This document shows positions 1-8,266 of a DNA stretch of 64,000 bases, one piece after another; within the stretch, counting starts at the first letter, position 1; each line of letters begins with the position of its first letter. Source of the stretch: Mycobacterium sp. PSTR-4-N. GTDB taxonomy: Bacteria; Actinomycetota; Actinomycetes; Mycobacteriales; Mycobacteriaceae. The notes beneath the pieces were generated by a model that saw only the letters and a program-made list of their open reading frames with translations, was not told the DNA's origin and did no database searches. The stretch spans positions 62,001 through 126,000 of the forward strand of contig NZ_JAKRFN010000006.1 of assembly GCF_022348085.1 (NCBI RefSeq). Reading direction: 5' to 3'. A program made the position numbers and the translations under genes.

Positions 1-351
1 GCCGAGCTGCGCGAGATGGAGTTGCCGATCGGATCGGTGATCATCAACCGCAACATCCCCGCGTACCTGCCGCCGGATGATCTGACCAAGGCGGCCGACG
101 GCGACATCGACGCCGACGCGATCCGCGCGGGATTGAGCAGTGCCGGAATCGCGTTGTCCGACAACGACTTCGCCGGCCTGCTGACCGAGACCATCGAGCA
201 CGCGACGCGTATCGCGGCACGCGCTGAGAGCGCGGAGCAGCTGACCGAACTCGAGGTCCCGCGCCTCGACCTCCCCGCCCTGGCCGATGGCGTGGATCTG
301 GGCAGTCTGTACGAGTTGGCCGAAGCGCTCGCCCAGCAGGGCGTGCGGTGA
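1..351 (+). CDS. bagA: Get3/ArsA-like ATPase, C-terminal part (cut by window edge)
   Basis: The reading frame is open from base 1 and ends at TGA 349-351, giving 116 residues of a longer protein. It resembles the C-terminal part of the first of two adjacent mycobacterial ArsA/Get3-like ATPases (Rv3679 type, named BagA). The stretch [10 protein letters not shown] matches the helical region after the nucleotide-binding core of this family. The P-loop lies upstream of the window. The next gene, a full paralogue, begins 13 bases downstream, so the two are co-transcribed; in M. tuberculosis they are reported to form a complex. The identification rests mainly on synteny, since only the tail is visible. 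Confidence 0.8.
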   Translation, partial: AELREMELPIGSVIINRNIPAYLPPDDLTKAADGDIDADAIRAGLSSAGIALSDNDFAGLLTETIEHATRIAARAESAEQLTELEVPRLDLPALADGVDLGSLYELAEALAQQGVR

Positions 352-364
352 CGAGAGGCAGATG

Positions 365-1495
365 ATGAGCACCGCTCCGGTGACCCTGGACATGGGATCG
401 ATACTGCGCGACAAGGCCAATCGCGTCGTCGTGTGCTGCGGCGCAGGCGGCGTCGGCAAGACCACCACCGCCGCCGCGATGGCGCTGCGTGCCGCCGAGT
501 ACGGTCGCACCGTCGTGGTCCTGACCATCGACCCGGCCAAGCGGCTCGCTCAGGCGCTCGGCATCAAAGATCTGGGCAACGTTCCCCAGCGGGTCCCGCT
601 GGCCCCCGAGGTGTCGGGTGAGCTGTACGCGATGATGCTCGACATGCGTCGGACGTTCGACGAGATGGTCGTCCAGTACTCGGGGCCCGACCGCGCCGAC
701 GCCATCCTGGACAACCAGTTCTACCAAACGGTGGCCACGTCGCTGGCGGGCACGCAGGAGTACATGGCCATGGAGAAGCTGGGACAGCTTCTGGCAGAGG
801 ACAAGTGGGATCTGATCGTGGTGGACACGCCACCGTCGCGCAACGCGCTGGACTTCCTCGACGCGCCGAAGCGGCTGGGCAGCTTCATGGACAGCCGGCT
901 GTGGCGGCTGCTGCTGGCGCCGGGGCGGGGCATCGGCCGTCTGGTGACCGGCGCGGTGGGTCTGGCGATGAAGGGCATGTCGACGATCCTGGGCTCGCGG
1001 ATGCTCTCTGACGCAGCGGGATTCGTGCAGTCGCTGGATGCCACGTTCGGCGGGTTCCGGGAGAAGGCCGACCGGACCTATGAGCTCCTCAAGCGTCGCG
1101 GCACGCAGTTCGTCGTCGTCTCCGCGGCCGAACCCGACGCGCTGCGGGAGGCGTCGTTCTTCGTCGACCGGCTGTCCTCGGAGCGGATGCCGCTGGCCGG
1201 TCTGATCCTCAACCGCACCCACCCGACGCTGTGCGATCTGAACGCCGATGCGGCGACCAAGGCGGCCGACGAGTTGGACGCCGCCGAGGCGGGATCGTTG
1301 ACCGCTGCCGTGCTGCGGGTACATGCCGACCGGGCCTCGACGGCCAAGCGGGAGGTCCGTCTGCTGTCGCGGTTCACCGGCGCCAACCCCCACGTGGCGA
1401 TCGTCGGTGTGCCGTCGCTGCCGTTCGACGTGTCAGACCTGGAGGCGCTGCGCGCGATCGCGGATCAGATCACCGGGCAGACCGCCGCGGCCTGA
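365..1495 (+). CDS. bagB: Get3/ArsA-like ATPase, second subunit
   Basis: A cytosolic ATPase of the ArsA/Get3 (SIMIBI) class, 376 residues. The P-loop [11 protein letters not shown] lies at residues 25-35 and a conserved [13 protein letters not shown] follows near 60-75; VVDTPPSR near 160 is the Walker B/switch region. It pairs with the preceding gene, and the M. tuberculosis pair (Rv3679-Rv3680) has been studied as bacterial Get3-like proteins linked to glycerol and stress tolerance. Two in-frame ATGs occur at 362 and 365; GAGAGG at 353-358 gives six bases of spacing to the second, which I prefer. The client proteins cannot be inferred from sequence. It is not a clear arsenite pump ATPase, because no arsB or arsenic genes are nearby. 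Confidence 0.9.
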   Translation: MSTAPVTLDMGSILRDKANRVVVCCGAGGVGKTTTAAAMALRAAEYGRTVVVLTIDPAKRLAQALGIKDLGNVPQRVPLAPEVSGELYAMMLDMRRTFDEMVVQYSGPDRADAILDNQFYQTVATSLAGTQEYMAMEKLGQLLAEDKWDLIVVDTPPSRNALDFLDAPKRLGSFMDSRLWRLLLAPGRGIGRLVTGAVGLAMKGMSTILGSRMLSDAAGFVQSLDATFGGFREKADRTYELLKRRGTQFVVVSAAEPDALREASFFVDRLSSERMPLAGLILNRTHPTLCDLNADAATKAADELDAAEAGSLTAAVLRVHADRASTAKREVRLLSRFTGANPHVAIVGVPSLPFDVSDLEALRAIADQITGQTAAA

Positions 1496-1563
1496 CGGCG
1501 TCGGGCCGCTGAACCGGCAAGTACCAGCAAAGCAAATTTTGACGTAGCTGAAAGCCGCGCGAT

Positions 1564-1920
1564 CTAGCCGGCGCTGCGGTGTTTGCGCTGAGCGGCGAAG
1601 AAGTCCGACCAGGACACCACGTCGGGGTGCTGCTTGAGCAGGGCGCGGCGCTGACGCTCGGTCATGCCACCCCACACCCCGAACTCCACGCGGTTGTCCA
1701 GCGCGTCGGCGCCGCACTCGGCGATCACCGGGCAATGCCGGCAGATGACCGCGGCCTTGCGCTGAGCGGCGCCGCGGACGAACAGCTCGTCGGGATCGGT
1801 CTGGCGACACCGGGCTTGCGAAACCCACGCAATACGGGCTTCTGCCTCTGCGCCGTGCAGAATGGAATCGCTAGTTGTGTTGACCGTGGTCTTGCGAGCG
1901 GCGGGCTTGGTAACTGACAC
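1564..1920 (-). CDS. whiB4: WhiB-family iron-sulfur redox regulator WhiB4
   Basis: A 118-residue WhiB protein that binds a 4Fe-4S cluster and acts as a redox-responsive DNA-binding regulator. The four cluster cysteines are C38, C60, C63 and C69 (C-X21-C-X2-C-X5-C). The GVWGG turn is at 81-85, followed by the basic tail ERQRRALLKQHP. I place the start at GTG 1920 because the frame upstream is unlike the family, because AAGGGG lies about eight bases before it, and because the length then equals the M. tuberculosis protein. In M. tuberculosis WhiB4 modulates antioxidant genes, including catalase; a catalase gene lies at 56.7 kb here. It is divergent from ponA2 across 311 bases and convergent with the ATPase pair. 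Confidence 0.95.
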   Translation of the reverse strand: MSVTKPAARKTTVNTTSDSILHGAEAEARIAWVSQARCRQTDPDELFVRGAAQRKAAVICRHCPVIAECGADALDNRVEFGVWGGMTERQRRALLKQHPDVVSWSDFFAAQRKHRSAG

Positions 1921-2231
1921 CAGCGATCCCCTTCGTTCTGGCCGCGCCCCGACAACGCAGACGGCTGAAACTGCGACGTCGATCGCCTGAGTGCGATCTA
2001 CGCCACACTGCGAGGTCCTTGTGTGACCTGTATCGCACTGTGCGCTCAATTTAGGTGGTCACCGGCGTTTTGCGCAATACGTTCGTGACCACTTTTTTGG
2101 GACAACCGTGCCGTCACGCCGGTACAGTGCCCGACCTGGCGCCCGACCTCGGCGTTTGTCAGCTCCTGCCACGAGTCAGGAGGAGGCGCTCGAACTCGGT
2201 GTGCTGGACGGGCGTCGCTACTCTGTAACCC
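1921..2231. promoter_or_regulatory. whiB4-ponA2 divergent intergenic region
   Basis: These 311 bases hold no convincing gene. They must contain both divergent promoters. A 38-base imperfect dyad (2055-2092) followed by six Ts is listed separately. A strong Shine-Dalgarno-like AGGAGGAGG occurs at 2179-2187, but it is about 45 bases before the ponA2 ATG at 2232 and the GTG codons just after it do not enter the ponA2 frame without a stop. No unambiguous -35/-10 pair was picked out. Confidence 0.6.
2055..2098. promoter_or_regulatory. 38-base imperfect palindrome followed by T6
   Basis: GTGGTCAC at 2055-2062 is inverted as GTGACCAC at 2085-2092, and the centre is the palindrome TTGCGCAA at 2070-2077. 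Counting the whole dyad, 15 of 19 positions per arm match. Six Ts follow at 2093-2098. It could be an operator for whiB4 or ponA2, or an attenuator-like hairpin in the ponA2 leader. The structure is seen directly; the role is inference. Confidence 0.45.
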
Positions 2232-4691
2232 ATGCCGGAGGAGGACAAGGCCGGGCCGCCGCGTGCGGTCACGGTGATCAAGCTCGCCTGGTGCGTACTT
2301 CTGGCCAGCGTGATCGCCGCGGGGCTGATGTTCCCCGTCGTCGGCGGCGTGGGTCTGATGTCGAACCGCGCCTCGGATGTGGTGGCCAACGGATCGGCTC
2401 AGCTGGTCGAGGGCGAGGTGCCACAGGTGTCGACCATGGTCGACGCGAAGGGCAACGTCATCGCGTGGCTGTACAGCCAGCGGCGCTTCGAGGTACCCAG
2501 CGATCAGATCGCCAACACGATGAAGCTGGCCATCGTCTCGATCGAGGACAAGCGGTTTGCCGAGCACAACGGCGTGGACTGGCAGGGCACGCTGACGGGG
2601 CTCTCGGGATATCTGTCGGGCAACCTCGACACCCGCGGTGGATCGACGCTCGAGCAGCAGTACGTGAAGAACTACCAGCTGCTGGTGCTCGCGCAGACCG
2701 ACGCCGAGAAGCGGGCCGCCGTCGAGACCACCCCGGCCCGCAAGCTGCGCGAGATCCGGATGGCCCTGACGCTGGACAAGACGTTCACCAAACCGGAGAT
2801 CCTCACCCGCTACCTGAACCTGGTGTCCTTCGGCAACGGCGCCTTCGGTATCCAGGACGCCGCCCAGACCTACTTCGGCATCAACGCCTCGGAGTTGAAC
2901 TGGCAGCAGGCCGCGCTGCTGGCCGGCATGGTCCAGTCGACGAGCACGCTGAACCCGTACACCAACCCCGACGGCGCATTGGCGCGGCGCAACCTGGTGC
3001 TCGACACGATGATCGAGAACATCCCCGAGCACGCCGACGAGCTGCGTGCGGCCAAGCAGGAGCCTCTCGGCGTCCTGCCGACGCCCAAGGAGCTCCCCCG
3101 CGGCTGCATCGCCGCCGGCGACCGGGCGTTCTTCTGCGACTACGCCCTCGACTACCTGGCGCGCGCCGGGATCAGCAAGGACCAGGTGGCCAAGGGCGGC
3201 TATCTGATCAAGACGACGCTCGACCCGGACATCCAGAACACGGTGAAGTCCTCGATCGACGGGATCGCCGCGCCCGACCTGGAGGGCGTGGCCAGCGTGA
3301 TGAGCGTGATCCGGCCGGGCAAGGAGTCCCACCCGGTGCTCGCGATGGCCAGCAACCGGACCTACGGGCTCAACCTCGACGCCGGGGAGACGATGCAACC
3401 GCAGCCGTTCTCGCTGGTCGGTGACGGCGCCGGCTCGGTGTTCAAGGTCTTCACCACGGCCGCGGCGCTGGAGATGGGGATGGGCATCAACGCCACACTC
3501 GACGCTCCGTCGCGGTTCGAGGCCAAGGGCCTGGGGAGCGGCGGCGCGCGCGGCTGCCCACCCGCCACGTGGTGCGTGCAGAACGCCGGCAACTACCGCG
3601 GTCAGATGAGCGTCACCGACGCATTGGCGACGTCGCCCAACACCGCGTTCGCGAAGCTGATCGCCCAGGTCGGAGTGCAGCGCGCCGTCGACATGGCCGT
3701 CCGGCTGGGGTTGCGCTCCTACGCCTTGCCCGGGACCGCGCGCGACTACGACCCGGAGAGCAACGAGAGCCTCGCCGATTTCATCAAGCGGCAGAACCTG
3801 GGCTCGTTCACGCTGGGCCCGATCGAGGTGAACGCGCTGGAGTTGTCCAACGTCGCCGCGACGTTGTCGTCGGGCGGCACGTGGTGCCCGCCCAATCCGA
3901 TCGCGCAGGTCGTCGACCGCCACGGCGAAGAGGTCGCAGTGACGACGGAGACGTGCGAGCAGGCGGTGCCCGAGGGCCTGGCGAACACGCTGGCCAACGC
4001 GATGAGCCATGACGACCAGGGCAACGGCACCGCGGCCGGTGCCGCCGGATCGGTCGGCTGGAATCTGCCGATGTCGGGCAAGACGGGAACCACCGAGGCG
4101 CACCGCTCGTCGGCGTTCCTCGGGTTCACCAACCAGCTCGCGGCAGCCAACTACATCTACGACGACTCCAACAGCCCCGGTGAACTGTGCTCGTTCCCGC
4201 TGCGGCAGTGCGGGGACGGCAACCTGTTCGGCGGCAACGAGCCGGCCCGGACCTGGTTCACCGCGATGCAACCGATCGCCACCACCTTCGGAGACGTGGC
4301 GCTGCCCCCGACCGATCCGCGCTATGTCGACGGCGCGCCGGGCTCACGGGTTCCCAGCGTGGCCGGGATGAGCCAGGACACCGCGCGGGCGCGGCTGAGG
4401 GAGGCCGGTTTCCAGGTCGCCGATCAGGCGACGCCGGTGAACAGCTCGTCGTCCTACGGCACCGTCGTCGGCACGTCGCCCACCGGGCAGACGGTCCCGG
4501 GGTCGATCATCACGATCCAGATCTCCAACGGCATCGCCCCGGCTCCGCCGCCGCCTCCGCCAGGGGCCGTGCCGCCGGGCGCACCACCGCCGCCGGTCGG
4601 AGAGACGGTGATCAACATTCCGGGTCTGCCGCCGATCACCGTGCCGGTGCTCGGACCTCCGCCGCCACCCGCGCCGCCGCCACCGCCCTGA
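2232..4691 (+). CDS. ponA2: Bifunctional class A penicillin-binding protein PonA2
   Basis: An 819-residue membrane-anchored peptidoglycan synthase with glycosyltransferase and transpeptidase activities. One transmembrane segment spans residues 12-39. The glycosyltransferase domain has the catalytic glutamate in IEDKRF (E105) and the GGSTLEQQYVKN motif. The transpeptidase domain has SVFK at 402-405 (nucleophile S402), SPN at 468-470 and KTG at 617-619. A PASTA domain covers about 706-767 and a Pro-rich tail ends the protein. This order and length match mycobacterial PonA2 (Rv3682, about 810 residues). The ATG at 2232 lacks a strong ribosome site but gives the family N-terminus. A phosphoesterase gene follows after 44 bases. 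Confidence 0.96.
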   Translation: MPEEDKAGPPRAVTVIKLAWCVLLASVIAAGLMFPVVGGVGLMSNRASDVVANGSAQLVEGEVPQVSTMVDAKGNVIAWLYSQRRFEVPSDQIANTMKLAIVSIEDKRFAEHNGVDWQGTLTGLSGYLSGNLDTRGGSTLEQQYVKNYQLLVLAQTDAEKRAAVETTPARKLREIRMALTLDKTFTKPEILTRYLNLVSFGNGAFGIQDAAQTYFGINASELNWQQAALLAGMVQSTSTLNPYTNPDGALARRNLVLDTMIENIPEHADELRAAKQEPLGVLPTPKELPRGCIAAGDRAFFCDYALDYLARAGISKDQVAKGGYLIKTTLDPDIQNTVKSSIDGIAAPDLEGVASVMSVIRPGKESHPVLAMASNRTYGLNLDAGETMQPQPFSLVGDGAGSVFKVFTTAAALEMGMGINATLDAPSRFEAKGLGSGGARGCPPATWCVQNAGNYRGQMSVTDALATSPNTAFAKLIAQVGVQRAVDMAVRLGLRSYALPGTARDYDPESNESLADFIKRQNLGSFTLGPIEVNALELSNVAATLSSGGTWCPPNPIAQVVDRHGEEVAVTTETCEQAVPEGLANTLANAMSHDDQGNGTAAGAAGSVGWNLPMSGKTGTTEAHRSSAFLGFTNQLAAANYIYDDSNSPGELCSFPLRQCGDGNLFGGNEPARTWFTAMQPIATTFGDVALPPTDPRYVDGAPGSRVPSVAGMSQDTARARLREAGFQVADQATPVNSSSSYGTVVGTSPTGQTVPGSIITIQISNGIAPAPPPPPPGAVPPGAPPPPVGETVINIPGLPPITVPVLGPPPPPAPPPPP

Positions 4692-4735
4692 TCGGCGCGG
4701 ACCACTCGCGGCACAGCCGGTGGCAGTAGGCTGGA

Positions 4736-5713
4736 ATGATGCCTGGTTCTGCTGGTTCGAAGGTGACGACCGCCGTGAAGAACACCACGCTCGTGTCGGC
4801 CGGCACGCTCGTGGCCGGCATCGCCTACGCCTCGGTGATCGAACGCAACGCGTTCGTGCTGCGCGAGGCGACGATGCCGGTGCTCTCGCCCGGCTCCTCG
4901 CCGCTGAAGGTGTTGCACATCAGCGACATCCACATGCGCCCCACGCAGCGCCGCAAGCAGGCCTGGCTGCGTGAGCTGGCGGGTCTGGAGCCGGATCTGG
5001 TGGTCAACACGGGTGACAACCTGGCCCATCCGAAGGCGGTTCCGGCGGTCGTGCAGGCGCTCGGTGACCTGCTGTCGGTGCCGGGGGTGTTCGTGTTCGG
5101 CAGCAACGACTATTTCGCGCCGCGGCTGAAGAACCCCGCGAACTATCTGACCAAGCCGGGGCACCGCATCCACGGCGAACCGCTGCCCTGGCAGGACCTG
5201 CGCGCCGCGTTCACCGAACGGGGCTGGTTCGACCTGACGCACACCCGGCGCGATCTCGACGTCGCGGGTCTGCGGATCGCTGCGGCCGGCGTCGACGATC
5301 CCCACCTGTCGCGGGACCGCTACGCGACCATCGAGGGGGCGGCCGATCCGACGGCGAACCTGACGCTGGGGTTGACGCACTCGCCTGAGCCGCGGGTGCT
5401 CGACCGTTTCGCCGCCGACGGGTACCAGCTCGTCATGGCGGGCCACACCCACGGCGGGCAGTTGTGCCTGCCGTTCTACGGCGCGATCGTCACCAACTGC
5501 GAGCTGGATCGGTCGCGGGTCAAGGGCCCGTCCCGGTGGGGTGCGCGGACCCAGCTGCACGTGTCGGCAGGCATCGGTACGTCGCCGTTCGCGCCGCTGC
5601 GGTTCTGCTGCCGCCCGGAGGCGACGTTGCTGACGCTGGTGGCCGCGCCGACGGGCGGCTCCGATGCGGGACGTGTTGCCGGACAGTCGCATCCGACCGT
5701 ATCGGCGCGGTGA
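4736..5713 (+). CDS. Membrane-anchored metallophosphoesterase (Rv3683 type)
   Basis: A 325-residue calcineurin-like phosphoesterase, probably held in the membrane by a hydrophobic N-terminal segment (about 18-35) with the active site outside or at the membrane face. Metal ligands are visible in order: D64 and H66 in [10 protein letters not shown]94 in NTGDN, N124-D125 in GSNDY, H215, and H237/H239 in GHTHGGQ. It follows ponA2 by 44 bases and overlaps the next gene by four, so the three are likely one transcript. The substrate is unknown; family members act on phosphodiester or phospholipid-like substrates. Two ATGs in a row (4736, 4739) make the start uncertain by one codon. Confidence 0.88.
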   Translation: MMPGSAGSKVTTAVKNTTLVSAGTLVAGIAYASVIERNAFVLREATMPVLSPGSSPLKVLHISDIHMRPTQRRKQAWLRELAGLEPDLVVNTGDNLAHPKAVPAVVQALGDLLSVPGVFVFGSNDYFAPRLKNPANYLTKPGHRIHGEPLPWQDLRAAFTERGWFDLTHTRRDLDVAGLRIAAAGVDDPHLSRDRYATIEGAADPTANLTLGLTHSPEPRVLDRFAADGYQLVMAGHTHGGQLCLPFYGAIVTNCELDRSRVKGPSRWGARTQLHVSAGIGTSPFAPLRFCCRPEATLLTLVAAPTGGSDAGRVAGQSHPTVSAR

Positions 5714-6816
5714 GCGACCCGGCCTCGTCGGCCGCGCAGGACCGGTCCCGTTCATGGGTCGACAACGCAGTCCGGCTCATCGAGGCTGATGCCCGCCGCA
5801 GCGCTGACACCCACCTGCTGCGCTACCCGCTGCCCTCGACGTGGGGGCAGGACTGCGATCTGGCGCTCTATCTGAAGGACGAGAGCACCCACATCACCGG
5901 CAGCCTGAAGCACCGGCTGGCGCGCTCACTGTTCCTCTACGCCCTGTGCAACGGGTGGATCTGCGAGGGCACGACGGTGATCGAGGCCTCGTCCGGGTCG
6001 ACGGCGGTGTCGGAGGCGTATTTCGCGTCGATGATCGGGCTGCCGTTCATCGCGGTGATGCCCGCGTCCACCAGTGCGACCAAGGTCGCGCTGATCCAAT
6101 CCCAGGGCGGCCACTGCCATTTCGTCACCGAGTCGGCACAGGTCTATGCCGAGGCGCAGCGGTTGGCCGAGGAGACCGGCGGGCACTACCTCGATCAGTT
6201 CACCAATGCCGAACGAGCCACCGACTGGCGGGGCAACAACAACATCGCCGAATCGATCTTCGACCAGATGGTGCGCGAAGCCCACCCGATTCCGGAGTGG
6301 ATCGTCGTCGGGGCCGGTACGGGCGGTACCAGTGCGACGATCGGCCGTTACCTGCGTTACCGACGGCATCCGACCCGGCTGTGCGTCGTCGATCCGGAGA
6401 ACTCCGCGTTCTATCCGTCATTCGTGCGCGACGACCCGCAGGTGGTGACCGAGAAGTCCTCCCGCATCGAGGGCATCGGCCGGCCCCGGGTGGAGCCGTC
6501 GTTCCTGCCGGGAGTGGTCGACCGGATGATGACGGTGCCCGACGCGGCATCGGTGGCCACCGCGCACCACGTCAGCCGGGTCCTGAACCGCCGGGTGGGC
6601 CCGTCGACGGGGACGAACGTCTGGGGTGCCTTCCAGCTGCTGTGTGAGATGGCCGAGGCCGGCCGGTCGGGCTCGGTCGTGACCCTTCTGTGCGACGGCG
6701 GCGAACGCTACGCCGAGACCTACTTTCGCGACGAGTGGCTCATCAGCCACGGACTCGACCCGTCGGAACCCGCCGAGGTGCTGGCCGAGTTCGAACGGTC
6801 CGGCCGCTGGCCGTGA
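5710..6816 (+). CDS. PLP-dependent cysteine synthase-like enzyme (Rv3684 type)
   Basis: A 368-residue fold-type II pyridoxal-phosphate enzyme related to cysteine synthase/threonine synthase. The PLP lysine is K67 in HITGSLKHR, the ASSGST loop that holds the substrate or cofactor is at 93-98, and GAGTGGT near 205 is the phosphate-binding loop. Starting at GTG 5710, it overlaps the phosphoesterase stop as GTGA, a typical coupled start; the frame upstream is not family-like. It is longer than ordinary CysK (about 310), and the reaction is not established. It is the last gene of the ponA2 run. Confidence 0.88.
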   Translation: MSDPASSAAQDRSRSWVDNAVRLIEADARRSADTHLLRYPLPSTWGQDCDLALYLKDESTHITGSLKHRLARSLFLYALCNGWICEGTTVIEASSGSTAVSEAYFASMIGLPFIAVMPASTSATKVALIQSQGGHCHFVTESAQVYAEAQRLAEETGGHYLDQFTNAERATDWRGNNNIAESIFDQMVREAHPIPEWIVVGAGTGGTSATIGRYLRYRRHPTRLCVVDPENSAFYPSFVRDDPQVVTEKSSRIEGIGRPRVEPSFLPGVVDRMMTVPDAASVATAHHVSRVLNRRVGPSTGTNVWGAFQLLCEMAEAGRSGSVVTLLCDGGERYAETYFRDEWLISHGLDPSEPAEVLAEFERSGRWP

Positions 6817-6926
6817 TCCTGTGACCGCCGCGACAGCGGCGACAGGGGCCCGTCGGAGGTCAGGAACAGCCACAGCGCTGCCAGCGCGAAGAAGCCCAGG
6901 TAGAGCGATGCACCCAATCCGGTCAT
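6720..6926 (-). CDS. Possible small membrane protein
   Basis: A 68-codon frame starts with ATG at 6926 and begins with a convincing hydrophobic segment ([17 protein letters not shown]) followed by basic residues. GAGGCAGG precedes the ATG at a usable distance. The last 97 bases run antisense to the end of the PLP-enzyme gene, and the Ser/Arg-rich tail looks like shadow coding, so only the first 35 or so residues look protein-like. The annotation is tentative. Confidence 0.25.
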   Translation of the reverse strand: MTGLGASLYLGFFALAALWLFLTSDGPLSPLSRRSQDHGQRPDRSNSASTSAGSDGSSPWLMSHSSRK

Positions 6927-7011
6927 GACCTGCCTCGTTTCGATTGTCGCTGTTCGTCAGTGTGCACAACGCCACTGACATACCCATTCCATCCCGCGGC
7001 GTGTCATGCGT

Positions 7012-7042
7012 TTGGCTTCACCCCAGGGCCGTGCGATACGCT
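7012..7042 (+). promoter_or_regulatory. Probable promoter of tRNA-Pro
   Basis: TTGGCT at 7012-7017 and TACGCT (TANNNT form) at 7037-7042 are separated by 19 bases, and the mature tRNA begins 14 bases later. This fits a sigma-A-type promoter with a very short leader. Position and motifs are the only evidence. Confidence 0.4.
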
Positions 7043-7056
7043 GTCGTGGCTTCACA

Positions 7057-7130
7057 CGGGGTGTGGCGCAGCTTGGTAGCGTGCTTCGTTCGGGACGAAG
7101 AGGTCGTGGGTTCGAATCCCGCCACCCCGA
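7057..7130 (+). tRNA. tRNA-Pro, anticodon CGG
   Basis: A complete cloverleaf can be drawn. The acceptor stem is CGGGGTG (7057-7063) with CACCCCG (7123-7129), and the discriminator base is A7130. The anticodon stem CTTCG/CGAAG encloses the loop TTCGGGA, placing anticodon CGG at 7091-7093, which reads CCG proline codons. The T loop GTTCGAATC is canonical. No CCA end is encoded. Confidence 0.97.
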
Positions 7131-7138
7131 CAGCAAGA

Positions 7139-7168
7139 CGCCCAAACCGATTGCCGGTTTGGGCGTTT
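7139..7168 (+). terminator. Rho-independent terminator after tRNA-Pro
   Basis: CGCCCAAACCG (7139-7149) is perfectly inverted as CGGTTTGGGCG (7155-7165) around the loop ATTGC, and TTT follows. It lies eight bases after the tRNA end, as expected for a single-gene tRNA unit. Confidence 0.9.
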
Positions 7169-7204
7169 CCTGTCTCTGGGGTCGAGCCGACAGGGGGATG
7201 GCCG

Positions 7205-8131
7205 GTGACGAGGGCACGACGGCGGATCGCCGACGTCGGCGACGACCGGCTGCGGCGGGCGCGCCGGCAGTGGGCCGTCGTGCTGGTCGTGGCGCTCCTG
7301 GTCCTCGTCGCGGTGTATCTGCTGGCCGTCCAGACCACGCTGGGTCAGCGGCTCGAGGACGCGGCGCTGCGCGGTGCCGATCAGGTCGACCCCGAGCTGC
7401 ACCGGGTCGCCCTGCGGGCGTTTCACACCATCACGGTGGGTTCGCAGATCGCCGCCACCGTGCTCGTCGCCGCGATCGGCCTGCTGCGTCGCCAGGTGTG
7501 GCTCGCGGTGGCCGGGGTGGGGGTGATCCTCGGCGGCCAGGCGGTCACGCAGATCCTGAAGTACCACGTGTTGTCCCGGCCCGACCTGACCGCGATCGAC
7601 GGACAATTCGCGGAGAACACGCTGCCCAGCGGGCACACCACAGCCGCGATGTGCCTGTTGTTCGCGACGATGATCGTGATGCCCTACCGGTTCCGCGGCA
7701 TCGCGATGTTCCTGACGTTGACGTGGGCGGTCGGCATCGGGGCCTACACGGTGATCATCCAGGCGCACCGGCTCTCGGACACACTGGCCGCGGACGCGGT
7801 GGCGCTGGCGGTGGCGTGCCTGGCCGCGCTGCTGCTCTCGCGCACCGGCCGGATTCGCGCGGTGGTGTCCCCCAGCCCGCAACGCTTCGTCCTGCGCACC
7901 GTGTTCGTCGTCGCGGTGGGCGTCATCGGGGCAGCCTGCCTGGGGCTGGGCGGGGTCCAGATGCTGCACGCAGTGGCAGCCCACGTCGAGGACGAGCCGA
8001 CGGCGTGGCGGTTGTTCCTCAGCTCGCAGTGGCTGGCCGCGGCGGGGTCGATCGGGTCGGCGTTGCTGTTCTGGTGGACGTGGTACCGGCTGGAGACCAA
8101 ACGCCGCCACGATCCTGTCGCGACGCGCTAG
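7205..8131 (+). CDS. PAP2-family membrane phosphatase
   Basis: A 308-residue integral membrane protein with about six hydrophobic segments, of the PAP2/type 2 phosphatidic acid phosphatase superfamily. The three signature regions are visible: KYHVLSRP (K-X6-RP type), PSGHTT, and a third motif in HRLSDTLAA with the expected R and a shifted acidic residue. It probably dephosphorylates a lipid or polyprenyl phosphate at the membrane. The start is GTG 7205, preceded by AGGGGGA at 7192-7198 with six bases of spacing; the longer open frame upstream runs through the tRNA and is not used. Its stop overlaps the end of a small gene on the other strand. Confidence 0.85.
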   Translation: MTRARRRIADVGDDRLRRARRQWAVVLVVALLVLVAVYLLAVQTTLGQRLEDAALRGADQVDPELHRVALRAFHTITVGSQIAATVLVAAIGLLRRQVWLAVAGVGVILGGQAVTQILKYHVLSRPDLTAIDGQFAENTLPSGHTTAAMCLLFATMIVMPYRFRGIAMFLTLTWAVGIGAYTVIIQAHRLSDTLAADAVALAVACLAALLLSRTGRIRAVVSPSPQRFVLRTVFVVAVGVIGAACLGLGGVQMLHAVAAHVEDEPTAWRLFLSSQWLAAAGSIGSALLFWWTWYRLETKRRHDPVATR

Positions 8132-8256
8132 GCGGTCGGCTCTCCGCTGTCCTTGTCGACGTCCGGAGTGTCGCGGTCCGGGTCCTTCTCGGTGTCGCGC
8201 GCCCGGTCGGCCGTCGAACCCTCGTCATCGTCGTAGATTCCGCTACCGCGTGTCAT
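8128..8256 (-). CDS. Small acidic protein of 42 residues
   Basis: The frame encodes a short highly charged protein that begins MTRGSGIYDDDEG and continues with Asp, Glu, Arg and Lys and almost no hydrophobic residues, so it is probably intrinsically disordered. AGGAGG stands just upstream of ATG 8256 at ideal spacing, one of the best ribosome sites in the window. The F420-type oxidoreductase on the same strand stops 11 bases upstream, so the two probably share a transcript. It is convergent with the PAP2 gene, with a four-base overlap of the ends. I recall similar small proteins in mycobacteria but no function. Confidence 0.7.
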   Translation of the reverse strand: MTRGSGIYDDDEGSTADRARDTEKDPDRDTPDVDKDSGEPTA

Positions 8257-8266
8257 CGTTGCCTCC

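Noticed and set aside
2179..2231. Earlier ponA2 start after AGGAGGAGG at 2179-2187
   Set aside because: GTG 2199 in the ponA2 frame runs into TAA at 2226, and GTG 2201 is in another frame; ATG 2232 gives the known N-terminus.
2046..4271. 741-codon minus-strand frame across ponA2
   Set aside because: Antisense to a gene with all penicillin-binding motifs; composition (repeated Arg, Gly, Val, Leu and His) is typical of shadow frames in high-GC DNA.
6944..7204. Upstream extension of the PAP2 gene to 6944
   Set aside because: It would run through tRNA-Pro and its terminator; GTG 7205 has a strong ribosome site.
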